DNA of 64,000 nt from Falsiroseomonas bella (GCF_003173615.1 NZ_QGNA01000002.1:558001-622000), one strand, 5' to 3'. Counted from the first letter of the stretch, positions 51,760 to 60,094 are shown. Notes: a model not told the origin generated them from the letters alone. A program made the numbers and translations.

Positions 51760-53490
51760 ATGCTCCGCCAGTTCCTGTCCTATTACCGCCCGCACAAGCG
51801 GCTGCTGCTGCTCGATTTCGGCTGCGCGGCGGCATCGGGCCTGCTGGAACTGCTGTTCCCGATGGCGGTGCGCGCCTTCGTGGACCGGTTGCTGCCGGGG
51901 CAGGACATCCCGCTGATCGTGCTGGCCATCGCGGCGCTGCTGGCGGTGTACGTGCTGAACGGCGTGCTGATGGCGGTGGTGACCTATTGGGGCCATGTGC
52001 TCGGCATCGCCATCGAGACGGAGCTGCGGCGCCGCGCCTTCGACCACCTGATGAAGCTCTCCTTCCGCTTCTATGACGGGCAGAAGACGGGACACCTGGT
52101 CGGGCGGCTGACCAAGGACCTTGAGGAGATCGGGGAGGTCGCGCATCACGGGCCGGAGGACCTGCTGATCGCGGTGCTGACCTTCCTCGGCGCCTTCGCG
52201 CTGATGCTCTACGTGAATGTGGAGCTGGCGCTGATCACGCTGCTTGTCGTGCCCGCCGCGGCCTTCGTCATCGCGCATTACGGCGGGCGGATGACCGGGA
52301 ACTGGCAGCAGCAATTCGCCCGCGTCGGCGCCTTCAACGCGCGGATCGAGGAGGCAGTGGGCGGCATCCGCGTGGTGAAGGCCTTCGCCAACGAGGAGCA
52401 CGAACGAAAGCTCTTCGCCGCCGACAACGACGGCTATCGCCGCACCAAGCTGGACGCGTACCGCCTGATGGCGACGGGGATCACGCTGAACTATCTCGGC
52501 CTCCGGCTGGTGCAGGTGGTGGTGATGCTGGCGGGCTCGCTCTTCATCGTGCGCGGCAGCATGAGCGTCGGCGACTTCGTCGCCTTCCTGCTGCTGGTCG
52601 GCGTGTTCTACCGGCCGATGGACAAGATCGCCGCGGTGATCGAGACCTATCCCAAGGGGATCGCCGGCTTCCGGCGTTATCTGGACCTGCTGGCGATCGC
52701 GCCCGACATCGCCGACAGCCCCGATGCGCGGCCCGCACCCGCCTTGCGCGGTGCCGTGCGGTTCGAGGGCGTGAGCTTCGGCTACGACCCGGCACGGCCG
52801 GTGCTGCGGGACCTCGATCTCGCCATCGCGCCGGGGGAGACGGTGGCGCTGGTGGGGCCCTCCGGCGCCGGCAAGACGACGCTCTGCTCCCTGCTGCCGC
52901 GCTTCTACGAGACGGATCGCGGGCGCATCACGGTGGACGGAATCGACATCCGCGCCATGACGCTGGCGAGCCTGCGCGGCCAGATCGGCATCGTGCAGCA
53001 AGACGTGTTCCTATTCGCCGGCACGCTGCGCGAGAACATCGCCTATGGCCGCCTCGGCGCGAACGATGCCGAGATCCGCGACGCCGCCCGCCGCGCCCGG
53101 CTGGATGCGCTGATCGCCGACCTGCCGGAGGGGCTGGACACGGTGGTGGGCGAGCGCGGCGTGAAGCTCTCCGGCGGGCAGAAGCAGCGCCTGGCGATCG
53201 CGCGCATCTTCCTCAAGAACCCGCCGATCCTGATCCTGGACGAGGCGACCTCGGCGCTGGACACGGAGACGGAGCGAGCAATCCAGGCCTCGCTGACGGA
53301 ACTCGCCCGTGGGCGCACCACGCTGGTGATTGCGCACCGCCTCGCGACGATCCGCGACGCCGACCGGATCGTGGTGGTGGCGGATGGCGGCATCGCGGAA
53401 CAGGGCACGCATGCCACGCTGCTGGCCCGCGGCGGGCTCTATCGCGGGCTGCACGCGGCGCAGTTCGGCGGCGAGGCGGCGGCCGGCTAG
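51760..53490 (+). CDS. ABC exporter, fused permease-ATPase (MsbA/MdlB type)
   Basis: 576 residues. Six membrane helices occupy about 15-290 (LLLLDFGCAAASGLLELLFP, LIVLAIAALLAVYVLNGVLM, and others). All nucleotide-binding motifs are canonical: Walker A GPSGAGKTT, Q-loop GIVQQD, signature LSGGQKQRLAIARI, Walker B ILILDEATSALD, H-loop IAHRLATI. It functions as a homodimer or with a partner to export lipid or drug-like substrates. The contrast with the degenerate pair at 8534-12444 shows that atypical motifs there are not a genome-wide habit. Confidence 0.94.
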   Translation: MLRQFLSYYRPHKRLLLLDFGCAAASGLLELLFPMAVRAFVDRLLPGQDIPLIVLAIAALLAVYVLNGVLMAVVTYWGHVLGIAIETELRRRAFDHLMKLSFRFYDGQKTGHLVGRLTKDLEEIGEVAHHGPEDLLIAVLTFLGAFALMLYVNVELALITLLVVPAAAFVIAHYGGRMTGNWQQQFARVGAFNARIEEAVGGIRVVKAFANEEHERKLFAADNDGYRRTKLDAYRLMATGITLNYLGLRLVQVVVMLAGSLFIVRGSMSVGDFVAFLLLVGVFYRPMDKIAAVIETYPKGIAGFRRYLDLLAIAPDIADSPDARPAPALRGAVRFEGVSFGYDPARPVLRDLDLAIAPGETVALVGPSGAGKTTLCSLLPRFYETDRGRITVDGIDIRAMTLASLRGQIGIVQQDVFLFAGTLRENIAYGRLGANDAEIRDAARRARLDALIADLPEGLDTVVGERGVKLSGGQKQRLAIARIFLKNPPILILDEATSALDTETERAIQASLTELARGRTTLVIAHRLATIRDADRIVVVADGGIAEQGTHATLLARGGLYRGLHAAQFGGEAAAG

Positions 53491-53684
53491 TCGTCCGGCG
53501 CGCCCTTGGTGTCCGCCGTGACGCCCGGTGGGTCCGGGTAGAGGTCCGAGGGCACCTTCGCCTTCGGATTGCGCGTGATGTCGCCGCGCTGGACCTTCTC
53601 CGCGGTGTTCGCGGCCCCGGGATCGGCGCTGTTCATGCGCTCCGCGGCGCCGGTGGGCAGGGTGGGCTTCGGGGACTTCGCCAT
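53487..53684 (-). CDS. Small hydrophilic hypothetical protein, 65 aa
   Basis: 65 residues from MAKSPKPTLPTGAAERMNSA at 53684; a longer ATG at 53744 is possible. Rich in Pro, Lys, Asp and Gly, and probably disordered: GDITRNPKAKVPSDLYPDPP is the most ordered-looking block. No membrane segment. Its 3' end overlaps the stop of the ABC exporter by 4 nt (convergent). Codon use fits the neighbours, and the reading frame is the only sensible one in this 300-nt stretch, but it remains a prediction. Confidence 0.5.
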   Translation of the reverse strand: MAKSPKPTLPTGAAERMNSADPGAANTAEKVQRGDITRNPKAKVPSDLYPDPPGVTADTKGAPDD

Positions 53685-53783
53685 GCGGCCGGAACGCCGG
53701 GGGCGGCTGCTGGCTCCCTTCCGTCCGGCGCCCGCGCTTGCCATGATCACCCAACTCGACGCCTGCACGGAACGGAACGCCCC

Positions 53784-55238
53784 ATGGCCCTGCGCTGCGA
53801 CCTGATCATCCGCGACGCCACCATCTTCGACGGCACCGGCGCCCCGCGCCGCGTGGGCGATGTCGGCGTCACCGGCGAGCGCATCGTCGGCGTCGGCGAC
53901 CTTGGCGGCGCCTCCGCGGACCGGGAGGTGATTGCGACGGGCAAGGCCATTGCGCCGGGCTTCATCGACGCCCACACCCATGACGACCGCGCGGTGCTGA
54001 TGGGCGAGGAGGGGACGCTCTGCAAGACCAGCCAGGGTGTCACCACCGTGGTCTGCGGCTGCTGCGGCGTCTCGCTCGCGCCCGCCCGCTTCAAGCAGGA
54101 GCCTCCGCCGCCGCTCGACCTTGTCGGCGCCAATGGCTGGTGGAAGTTCGGCGATTTCGGCGACTACGCCCACGCGATCAACAGCAAGGGGTCCGAGGTC
54201 AACGTCTATGCCCTGGTGGGCAACCAGACGCTCCGCGTCGAGGCGATGAACGGCGACGTCTATCGGCCGGCGAACGACAAGGAGATCGCGCATATGCATG
54301 CGCGGGTGAAGCAGTCCATGGCGGAAGGCGCCTCGGGCTTCTCCACCGGCCTCTACTACAAGCCCAACATGCATGCGACGACCGACGAGGTGGTGGCGAT
54401 CACGGAGGCGCTGAAGCCCTTCGACGGCCTCTACTCCACGCATATGCGCGACGAGGCGGACCACATCCTCGCTGCCATCGAGGAGACGATGGAGATCGGC
54501 AAGCGCGCCGGCGTGCAGGTGCAGATCAGCCACCACAAATGCTCGCAGCCGGAGAATTACGGCCGCTCGATCCAGACCCTGCCGCTGCTCGAGGCCTATG
54601 CCCGCACGCAGCAACTGGCCTTCGACGTCTATCCCTATCCGGCCGGCTCCACCGTGCTGATGCCGGACCGGCTGCGCGACGACGTGAAGGTGATGATCAC
54701 CTGGTCCATCCCGCATCCCGAGATGGCCGGGCGCTACCTGCACGAGATCGCCCGTGGCTGGAACACCGACATCAAGGCGGCGGCCGAGCAGCTGCTGCCC
54801 GCCGGCCAGATCAGCTTCCAGATGGATGAGGACGACGTTCAGCGCATCATGGCGCATCCGATGTCCATGATCGGCAGCGACGGCATCCCGCATGACGCGC
54901 ATCCGCATCCGCGGCTCTGGGGCACCTTCCCGCGCGTGCTGGGCCACTACAGCCGCGGCCTCGGCCTGTTCAGCATGGAGACAGCGATCCACAAGATGAC
55001 CGGCCGCTGCGCGGAGGCCTATGGCATCGTCGATCGCGGCGTGCTGCGGGAGGGCGCCTATGCCGACCTGGTGCTGTTCGATCCGGCGACCGTGATCGAT
55101 GCGGCAACCTTCGAGAAGCCGAAGGTGCCCTCCATCGGCATCGAGGAGGTCTGGGCGAATGGCGTGGCGACCTTCCGCGCCGGCAAGGGTGCCACCGGAG
55201 AGCGGCCGGGCCGGCTGGTGACGCGCCACAAGGGGTAG
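53784..55238 (+). CDS. N-acyl-D-amino-acid deacylase (D-aminoacylase) family amidohydrolase
   Basis: 484 residues. Amidohydrolase metal motif GFIDAHTHDDRAVL, the D-aminoacylase hallmark GVTTVVCGCCGVSLAP, SGFSTGLYYKPNMHATTDEV, STHMRDEADHILAAIEET, QISHHKCSQPENYG and the late Asp in MIGSDGIPHDAHPHPRLWGT. It removes acyl groups from D-amino acids or a related amide. A GAC/GGAAC stretch precedes the ATG. The LysE exporter downstream has its own promoter. Confidence 0.93.
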   Translation: MALRCDLIIRDATIFDGTGAPRRVGDVGVTGERIVGVGDLGGASADREVIATGKAIAPGFIDAHTHDDRAVLMGEEGTLCKTSQGVTTVVCGCCGVSLAPARFKQEPPPPLDLVGANGWWKFGDFGDYAHAINSKGSEVNVYALVGNQTLRVEAMNGDVYRPANDKEIAHMHARVKQSMAEGASGFSTGLYYKPNMHATTDEVVAITEALKPFDGLYSTHMRDEADHILAAIEETMEIGKRAGVQVQISHHKCSQPENYGRSIQTLPLLEAYARTQQLAFDVYPYPAGSTVLMPDRLRDDVKVMITWSIPHPEMAGRYLHEIARGWNTDIKAAAEQLLPAGQISFQMDEDDVQRIMAHPMSMIGSDGIPHDAHPHPRLWGTFPRVLGHYSRGLGLFSMETAIHKMTGRCAEAYGIVDRGVLREGAYADLVLFDPATVIDAATFEKPKVPSIGIEEVWANGVATFRAGKGATGERPGRLVTRHKG

Positions 55239-55241
55239 CGC

Positions 55242-55270
55242 TTGCAAGGTCAGTATTGCTGACCTATAAA
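55242..55270 (+). promoter_or_regulatory. Promoter with palindromic operator, probably leaderless lysE
   Basis: -35 TTGCAA (55242-55247) and -10 TATAAA (55265-55270) are exactly 17 nt apart. The spacer holds the perfect palindrome AGGTCAG-TATTG-CTGACCT (55247-55253 / 55259-55265), which overlaps the edges of both boxes. The ATG of the downstream gene begins at 55278, 7 nt after the -10, where transcription would start; no ribosome binding site fits between. Confidence 0.7.
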
Positions 55271-55277
55271 TTCGGAC

Positions 55278-55865
55278 ATGGCCGATCTCCTGCCGCTGCT
55301 GGGCTTCGCCATTGCCGGCTCGGTCACCCCGGGGCCGAATGTGCTGATGGTGGCGGCCGGCGCGGCGGGCAGCGGTGTCCGGGCGGTGATGCCGCATATG
55401 TTCGGCATCACCTTCGGCTTCTCTGCGATGATCGCGCTGGTCGGGTTGGGGCTGGCCGGCCCGCTTGCGGCGAGCCCGACCATCCATGCCGGGTTGCAGG
55501 TGGTGGCGGTGCTCTGGCTGCTCTGGCTGGCCTGGAAGATCGCGACCGCGCCGCCGCCGGGCGAGGGGCCGGCGCGGCCGCCGATGAATTTCGTCCAGGC
55601 CGCGCTGTTCCAATGGGTGAACCCCAAGGCCTGGATGATCGCGGGTGCGGCCATCGCGGGCTACACCCGGCCGGGCGAGGCGCTGCTGCCGCAGGTGCTG
55701 ACCATCGCGCTGGTGTTCGGCGCCATCTCCATGCCGTGCCTGCTGGTCTGGGCGGGGCTCGGCGCCGGCGCGCGGCGCGTGCTGCGGGATGCGCGCAGCC
55801 TGCGCCGCTTCAACATCGCGATGGGCGTGCTGCTGGCGCTCAGCGTGCTGCCGCTGCTGCGCTGA
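55278..55865 (+). CDS. LysE/RhtB family amino acid exporter
   Basis: 195 residues with six hydrophobic segments. The family N-terminus GFAIAGSVTPGPNVLMVAAG (TPGPN) is diagnostic, followed by GITFGFSAMIALVGLGLAG, LWLLWLAWKIATAPP and FQWVNPKAWMIAGAAIAGYT. Exports amino acids or derivatives across the inner membrane. It follows a deacylase and hydantoin genes that release amino acids, a sensible functional link. It is controlled by a dyad-containing promoter just upstream and abuts the convergent ion channel gene. Confidence 0.92.
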   Translation: MADLLPLLGFAIAGSVTPGPNVLMVAAGAAGSGVRAVMPHMFGITFGFSAMIALVGLGLAGPLAASPTIHAGLQVVAVLWLLWLAWKIATAPPPGEGPARPPMNFVQAALFQWVNPKAWMIAGAAIAGYTRPGEALLPQVLTIALVFGAISMPCLLVWAGLGAGARRVLRDARSLRRFNIAMGVLLALSVLPLLR

Positions 55866-56534
55866 TCAGCCGTCCTGGTCGCGGCGGGACGCGATCTCCA
55901 GCGAGACAAGCCGGGCCAACAGCACCGCGATGAAGATCTGTCCCGTCAGCGCCTGCAGCGTCACCAGCGTGCGCGCCACGGCGCCGGCCGGAACGATGTC
56001 TCCGAGACCCGTGCTGGTCTGCACGATGAGGCTGAGGTAGCGGAGCGACCCGTCCTCGCCGATCGGGCCGGCGAAGCTGCCGGGAAGGGCTGACTCCAGC
56101 CCCTCGTAGAGATGGGCGAAGAGCAGGGCGACCAGCAGGTAGAGCGCGACCGCCCCCTCGATCCGCGCGCCGGTGACGCGGCCCGGGGCGAGCACGCCGC
56201 GCAGCAGGGCCGCGCCGAGCAAGGCCAGCCCGCCGGCCATCACCCAGTCCGGCGTGGGGCCCGGCACGCCCTGCGCCGCCGCCGCCAGGAGCATCGCAAC
56301 GGCCACTGCCCAACCGAGGCGCCCCTGCCGGCGAAGCGCGAGGCTGCCGGCGATCAGCGTCGCCACGGTCACCGCGTTCGGTAGCCAGCCCGGCAGCCAC
56401 CCCGCGGCCGCCAGCAGCGGCATCAGGAACAGGCCGGCGACAAGGCCGAACAGCATCGCATGCGCCGCCGCATCCGGGCTGCCTGTTCCGGGCTTCGCGG
56501 CGTGGCGGCGTTGTTCCTCGGCCGGGATCTGCAC
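55866..56534 (-). CDS. Ion channel protein with potassium-type pore
   Basis: 222 residues from a GTG start (ATG at 56456 is an alternative). Several N-terminal hydrophobic helices (AMLFGLVAGLFLMPLLAAAG, VTVATLIAGSLALR, AVAVAMLLAAAAQGV, GGLALLGAALLRGVL) precede the classic two-helix pore module: AVALYLLVALLFAHLYEGLE, pore loop LSLIVQTSTGLGDIVPAGAV, and LVTLQALTGQIFIAVLLARL. The selectivity filter is TGLGD (usually TVGYG), so it should conduct K+ or related cations. No cytoplasmic regulatory domain is present. Confidence 0.85.
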   Translation of the reverse strand: MQIPAEEQRRHAAKPGTGSPDAAAHAMLFGLVAGLFLMPLLAAAGWLPGWLPNAVTVATLIAGSLALRRQGRLGWAVAVAMLLAAAAQGVPGPTPDWVMAGGLALLGAALLRGVLAPGRVTGARIEGAVALYLLVALLFAHLYEGLESALPGSFAGPIGEDGSLRYLSLIVQTSTGLGDIVPAGAVARTLVTLQALTGQIFIAVLLARLVSLEIASRRDQDG

Positions 56535-56626
56535 TGTTGCAGCCTTGCCGAGCGCGCGGCCGGCGGCAAGCGGCGCCTGGACAGGGGACGGAGCGCGCCC
56601 TAATCCGCCGGGCAGGAGACCAGACG

Positions 56627-57793
56627 ATGGACATGCACAGCGCCGCCGACCCGCACGCCGAGATCCGCGCCGAGGTGCGCAAGCTCTGCGCGAAGTTCCC
56701 GGGCGAATACTGGCGCGAACTCGATGCGAAGCGCGCCTATCCGACCGAATTCGTCCGGGCGCTGACCGAGGCCGGCTGGCTCGCCGCGCTGATCCCGGAG
56801 GAATTCGGCGGTGCCGGCCTGCCGCTCTCGGGCGCCGCGGCGATCCTCGAGGAGATCCAGGCTGCGGGCTGCAACGGCGCGGCCTGCCACGCCCAGATGT
56901 ACATCATGGGCACGATCCTCCGGCACGGCTCGCCGGAGCAGAAGCAGGCGTACCTGCCGGCGATCGCCGCGGGCGAGCTTCGCCTGCAGGCCTTCGGCGT
57001 GACGGAGCCGACCAGTGGCACCGACACCACCGCGCTGCGCACCACGGCGCGGCGCGAAGGCGACAAGTATGTCGTCAACGGCCAGAAGATCTGGACGAGC
57101 CGCGCGGAGCATTCCGACCTGATGCTGCTGCTGGCGCGCACCACGCCGCGCGACCAGGTGGCGAAGAAGACCGAGGGTCTTTCGACCTTCATCGTGGACA
57201 TGCGGACAGCGTTGGGGAACGGCCTGACGATCCGCCCGATCCGCACGATGATGAACCACAATTCCTGCGAGGTCTTCTTCGACAACATGGAGGTGCCCGC
57301 CGCGAACCTCGTCGGGCAAGAGGGCAAGGGCTTCCGCTACATCCTCGACGGCATGAACGCCGAGCGGCTGCTGATCGCCGCGGAGTGCATCGGCGACGCC
57401 AAGTGGTTCATCGAGAAGGCGCGCAACTACGCGAAGGAGCGCGTGCTGTTCGGCAAGCCCATTGGCGCGAACCAGGGCGTGCAGTTCCCGATCGCCAAGG
57501 CCTACGCGCAGATGCGCGCGGCGGAGGCCATCGTGAAGCAGGGGCTGGCGAAGTTCGAGGCCGGCCAGAACTGCGGCGAGGAAGCCAACATGGGCAAGAT
57601 GCTGGCCGCCGAGGCGAGCTGGGCCGCCGGCGAGGCCTGCGTGAACACGCATGGCGGCTTCGGCTTCGCGGAGGAATACGACATCGAGCGCAAGTTCCGC
57701 GAGACGCGGCTCTATCAGGTGGCGCCGATCAGCACAAACCTGATCCTGAGCTACATCGGCGAGCACGTGCTCGGGATGCCGCGGAGCTACTGA
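56627..57793 (+). CDS. Acyl-CoA dehydrogenase
   Basis: 388 residues, standard FAD-dependent family length. Motifs: LIPEEFGGAGLPL, QAFGVTEPTSGTDTTALRTT, YVVNGQKIWTSRAEHSD, MNHNSCEVFFDNMEVP, ERVLFGKPIGANQGVQFPIA and CVNTHGGFGFAEEYDIER near the catalytic region. It introduces a double bond into an acyl-CoA. The CoA-transferase starts 2 nt after its stop (TGAGGATG), so the pair is one operon: activate by CoA transfer, then oxidise. Confidence 0.94.
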   Translation: MDMHSAADPHAEIRAEVRKLCAKFPGEYWRELDAKRAYPTEFVRALTEAGWLAALIPEEFGGAGLPLSGAAAILEEIQAAGCNGAACHAQMYIMGTILRHGSPEQKQAYLPAIAAGELRLQAFGVTEPTSGTDTTALRTTARREGDKYVVNGQKIWTSRAEHSDLMLLLARTTPRDQVAKKTEGLSTFIVDMRTALGNGLTIRPIRTMMNHNSCEVFFDNMEVPAANLVGQEGKGFRYILDGMNAERLLIAAECIGDAKWFIEKARNYAKERVLFGKPIGANQGVQFPIAKAYAQMRAAEAIVKQGLAKFEAGQNCGEEANMGKMLAAEASWAAGEACVNTHGGFGFAEEYDIERKFRETRLYQVAPISTNLILSYIGEHVLGMPRSY

Positions 57794-57795
57794 GG

Positions 57796-58914
57796 ATGCG
57801 TGCGCTCGAGGGTCTGCTCGTCGTCTCGATGGAGCAGGCCGTCGCCGCGCCGACCTGCTCCCAGAAGCTCTGCGACGCGGGCGCGCGGGTGATCAAGATC
57901 GAGCGCCGCGAAGGCGACTTCGCGCGCGGCTACGACACCGCGGCCGCCGGGCAGTCCAGCTACTTCGTCTGGCTGAACCGCGGCAAGGAGAGCATCGCCC
58001 TCGACATCAAGGATCCCGGCGACAAGGCGCTGCTGGCGCGGATGGTCGCCAGGGCTGACGTGTTCATCCAGAACCTGGCGCCAGGCGCGCTGGCCCGCGC
58101 GGGCTTCGGCAGCGCGGAGCTGCGCGCGAAGCACCCGCGGCTGATCACCGTGGACATTTCGGGCTATGGCGAGGAGGGCGATTATGCCCGGATGAAGGCC
58201 TATGACCTGCTGGTCCAGGCCGAATCCGGGCTGGCCTCCATCACCGGACATCCGGCGGGGCCGGGGCGGGTCGGCGTCTCGGTGGTGGATATCGCCTGCG
58301 GCATGAACGCCCATGCGGCGGTGCTGGAGGCGCTGATCGCGCGCGGGACCACGGGGCAGGGGGCGGGGATCGCGGTCAGCCTGTTCGACGCCATGGCGGA
58401 CTGGATGAACGTGCCGTTGGCCTTCTTCGAGGGCACCGGCAAGGCGCCCCAGCGGGTGGGGCTCGCGCATCCGTCAATCTGCCCTTACGGCGCCTTCGCC
58501 TGCGCGGACGGCGCGCTGGTGCTGATCTCGATCCAGAACGAGCGCGAATGGGCGGCTTTCTGCGCCGGCGTGCTCGGTGAGCCGGAGTTGCCGCGGCGCC
58601 AAGGCTGGCGCAGCAACACCGAGCGGGTCGAGAACCGGAATTTGGTTGATTCGCATGTCGGCGCCGCCTTCGCCCGCCTGACCCGCACCGACGCAGCGCG
58701 GCTGCTGGATTCGGCCGGCACGGCCTATGGCTTCGTCAACGGCGTGGCCGAGTTCGCCCGCCATCCCGCCCTGCGCCGGATGGAGGTGCCGACGCCGAAC
58801 GGCATGGTGAGCCTGGCGGCCCCGGCTCCGCGCTTTGCCGGCGCGGCGCGCCAAAGCGGCGCGGTGCCGACGCTGGACGAGCATGGCGCCGCAATCCGGG
58901 CTGAGTTTGCTTGA
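57796..58914 (+). CDS. CaiB/BaiF (class III) CoA-transferase
   Basis: 372 residues. Family blocks: LLVVSMEQAVAAPTCSQKLC, DAGARVIKIERREGDFARGY, SYFVWLNRGKESIALDIKD, catalytic Asp in KAYDLLVQAESGLASITG, VSVVDIACGMNAHAAVLEAL and GAGIAVSLFDAMADWMN. Moves CoA from a donor to an organic acid. Cotranscribed with the acyl-CoA dehydrogenase. The 115 nt downstream of the stop show only a weak AGCC/GGCT hairpin before the putative small RNA. Confidence 0.93.
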   Translation: MRALEGLLVVSMEQAVAAPTCSQKLCDAGARVIKIERREGDFARGYDTAAAGQSSYFVWLNRGKESIALDIKDPGDKALLARMVARADVFIQNLAPGALARAGFGSAELRAKHPRLITVDISGYGEEGDYARMKAYDLLVQAESGLASITGHPAGPGRVGVSVVDIACGMNAHAAVLEALIARGTTGQGAGIAVSLFDAMADWMNVPLAFFEGTGKAPQRVGLAHPSICPYGAFACADGALVLISIQNEREWAAFCAGVLGEPELPRRQGWRSNTERVENRNLVDSHVGAAFARLTRTDAARLLDSAGTAYGFVNGVAEFARHPALRRMEVPTPNGMVSLAAPAPRFAGAARQSGAVPTLDEHGAAIRAEFA

Positions 58915-59029
58915 TTTCGGTTAACAAGCCCCGCAAGGCTCTTGGCCATGCATTTGGCGCATGCCCGCATTCTGCTGCGCTGCAAAATGCCCGCTTGCGT
59001 TAGGCCAGCCTGACACCTAATTTGTGCAT

Positions 59030-59118
59030 CGCAGCAAGGACGGTTCGTCCGCTTGCTGTCTTTCTTGGACGTTTCCTCCCTAAACTCGGCGGTGCCCCAG
59101 GGCACCGCCGTTTTTTTT
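59030..59118 (+). ncRNA. Putative trans-acting small RNA with anti-Shine-Dalgarno loop
   Basis: About 89 nt in the 234-nt gap between a CoA-transferase and N-formylglutamate amidohydrolase. Order: hairpin 1 with outer arms CAGCAAG/CTTGCTG (about 59032-59058) closed by an inner GGAC/GTCC stem; a single-stranded pyrimidine stretch with TTTCCTCCC (59072-59080); then a strong terminator. This layout, hairpin - CCUCCC - terminator, is that of alphaproteobacterial riboregulators (AbcR/alpha-r15-like), in which CCUCC binds ribosome binding sites. A possible promoter is TTGCGT (58995) with TAATTT (59018), spaced 17 nt. No open frame fits. Confidence 0.6.
59087..59118 (+). terminator. Strong intrinsic terminator of the putative small RNA
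   Basis: CGGCGGTGCC (59087-59096), loop CCAG, GGCACCGCCG (59101-59110), then eight T (59111-59118). A perfect 10-bp stem plus T8 on the plus strand; the reverse strand has no T-tract at the proper side. Confidence 0.93.
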
Positions 59119-59148
59119 CGTCCGCGCGCCGGCTTGGCGCCCGCGCCT

Positions 59149-60033
59149 TCAGCGGCCGAGGAAGCCCCAATCCGTGCCGGAGAGCGTCGCGATGAACTCG
59201 CGCAGATTGCGCTGCAGCCCGGCCATGCCGGGCGCCCGCTGCACCCTTGCCTCGTCCATGTAGAGCCGCCGGGCGATCTCGATCTGCAGCACATGCACGC
59301 CCTGGCGCGGATGGCCGTAGTGGCGCGTGACGTAGCCGCCCGCATAGGGATCGTTGCGACGGATGCGGTAGCCGAATCCGGCCAGCGCATCCTCCACCGC
59401 CCGCGTGGCGCGCGGCGCGCAGGAGGTGCCATGCGCATCCCCCAGCACGAAATCGGCCGGCGACGCGCTCTGGATCGGGTGCGTCGGCATGGAGTGGCAG
59501 TCCAGCAGCAGGCAGTAGCCGAAGGCCTGCCGCGTCTCGGCGATCAGGGCGCCGAGCGCGGCATGGTAGGGCTGCCAGAAGTCGCGCACCCGCGCCTCGG
59601 CCTCGGCGAAGGGCAGCTTGTTGCGATAGACCGGCTCGCCGCTCGCCACGACGCGGGCAATGGTGCCGAGCCCGGCGCCGACCCGGGGCGAGCCGCTGTT
59701 CACCCATTCGGGCAGCGGCCCGTCGAACATCGCCGGGTCCAGTTCCCAGGGCTCGCGGTTGGCGTCGCAGAACACGCGCGGGAAGGTCGCGGCCAGCAGC
59801 GGCGCGCCGAAGCCGGGCGCCGCCGCGAAGAGCTCGTCCACGAAGCTGTCTTCGCTGCGGCGCAGCGCCACCGGATCGAGCCGCGCCTCGGCCAGAAATT
59901 CCGCGCTGTAATGCGCGCCGCTATGCGGCGATGCGAAGATCAGCGGCACGCTCTGACGCACCGGCCGCAGCACCCGGACGGGTGGCGGCACCACGTCGGC
60001 GGAGGGGGAGGGGGCCGGCAGGTCCATGCGCAT
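59149..60033 (-). CDS. N-formylglutamate amidohydrolase
   Basis: 294 residues starting MRMDLPAPSPS (an alternative start is 60027). Family motifs: VPLIFASPHSGAHYSAEFL, LRRSEDSFVDELF, FCDANREPWELDPAMF, YCLLLDCHSMPTHP, DFVLGDAHGTSCAP, and YGHPRQGVHVLQIEIARRLY. It hydrolyses N-formylglutamate (last step of one histidine degradation route) or similar formyl-amino acids. No other hut gene is visible, so another formyl or acyl amide substrate is possible. Ends 30 nt from the small RNA terminator, convergently. Confidence 0.9.
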   Translation of the reverse strand: MRMDLPAPSPSADVVPPPVRVLRPVRQSVPLIFASPHSGAHYSAEFLAEARLDPVALRRSEDSFVDELFAAAPGFGAPLLAATFPRVFCDANREPWELDPAMFDGPLPEWVNSGSPRVGAGLGTIARVVASGEPVYRNKLPFAEAEARVRDFWQPYHAALGALIAETRQAFGYCLLLDCHSMPTHPIQSASPADFVLGDAHGTSCAPRATRAVEDALAGFGYRIRRNDPYAGGYVTRHYGHPRQGVHVLQIEIARRLYMDEARVQRAPGMAGLQRNLREFIATLSGTDWGFLGR

Positions 60034-60094
60034 CCCGATCAAGCCACAGCCCTGCCTCGCTTGTCATCCCCGCCGGGACATGGCGACAGGAACA

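Noticed and set aside
58915-59029. Riboswitch or leader upstream of the small RNA
   Set aside because: No downstream gene on the same strand that it could control, and no known aptamer core recognised.
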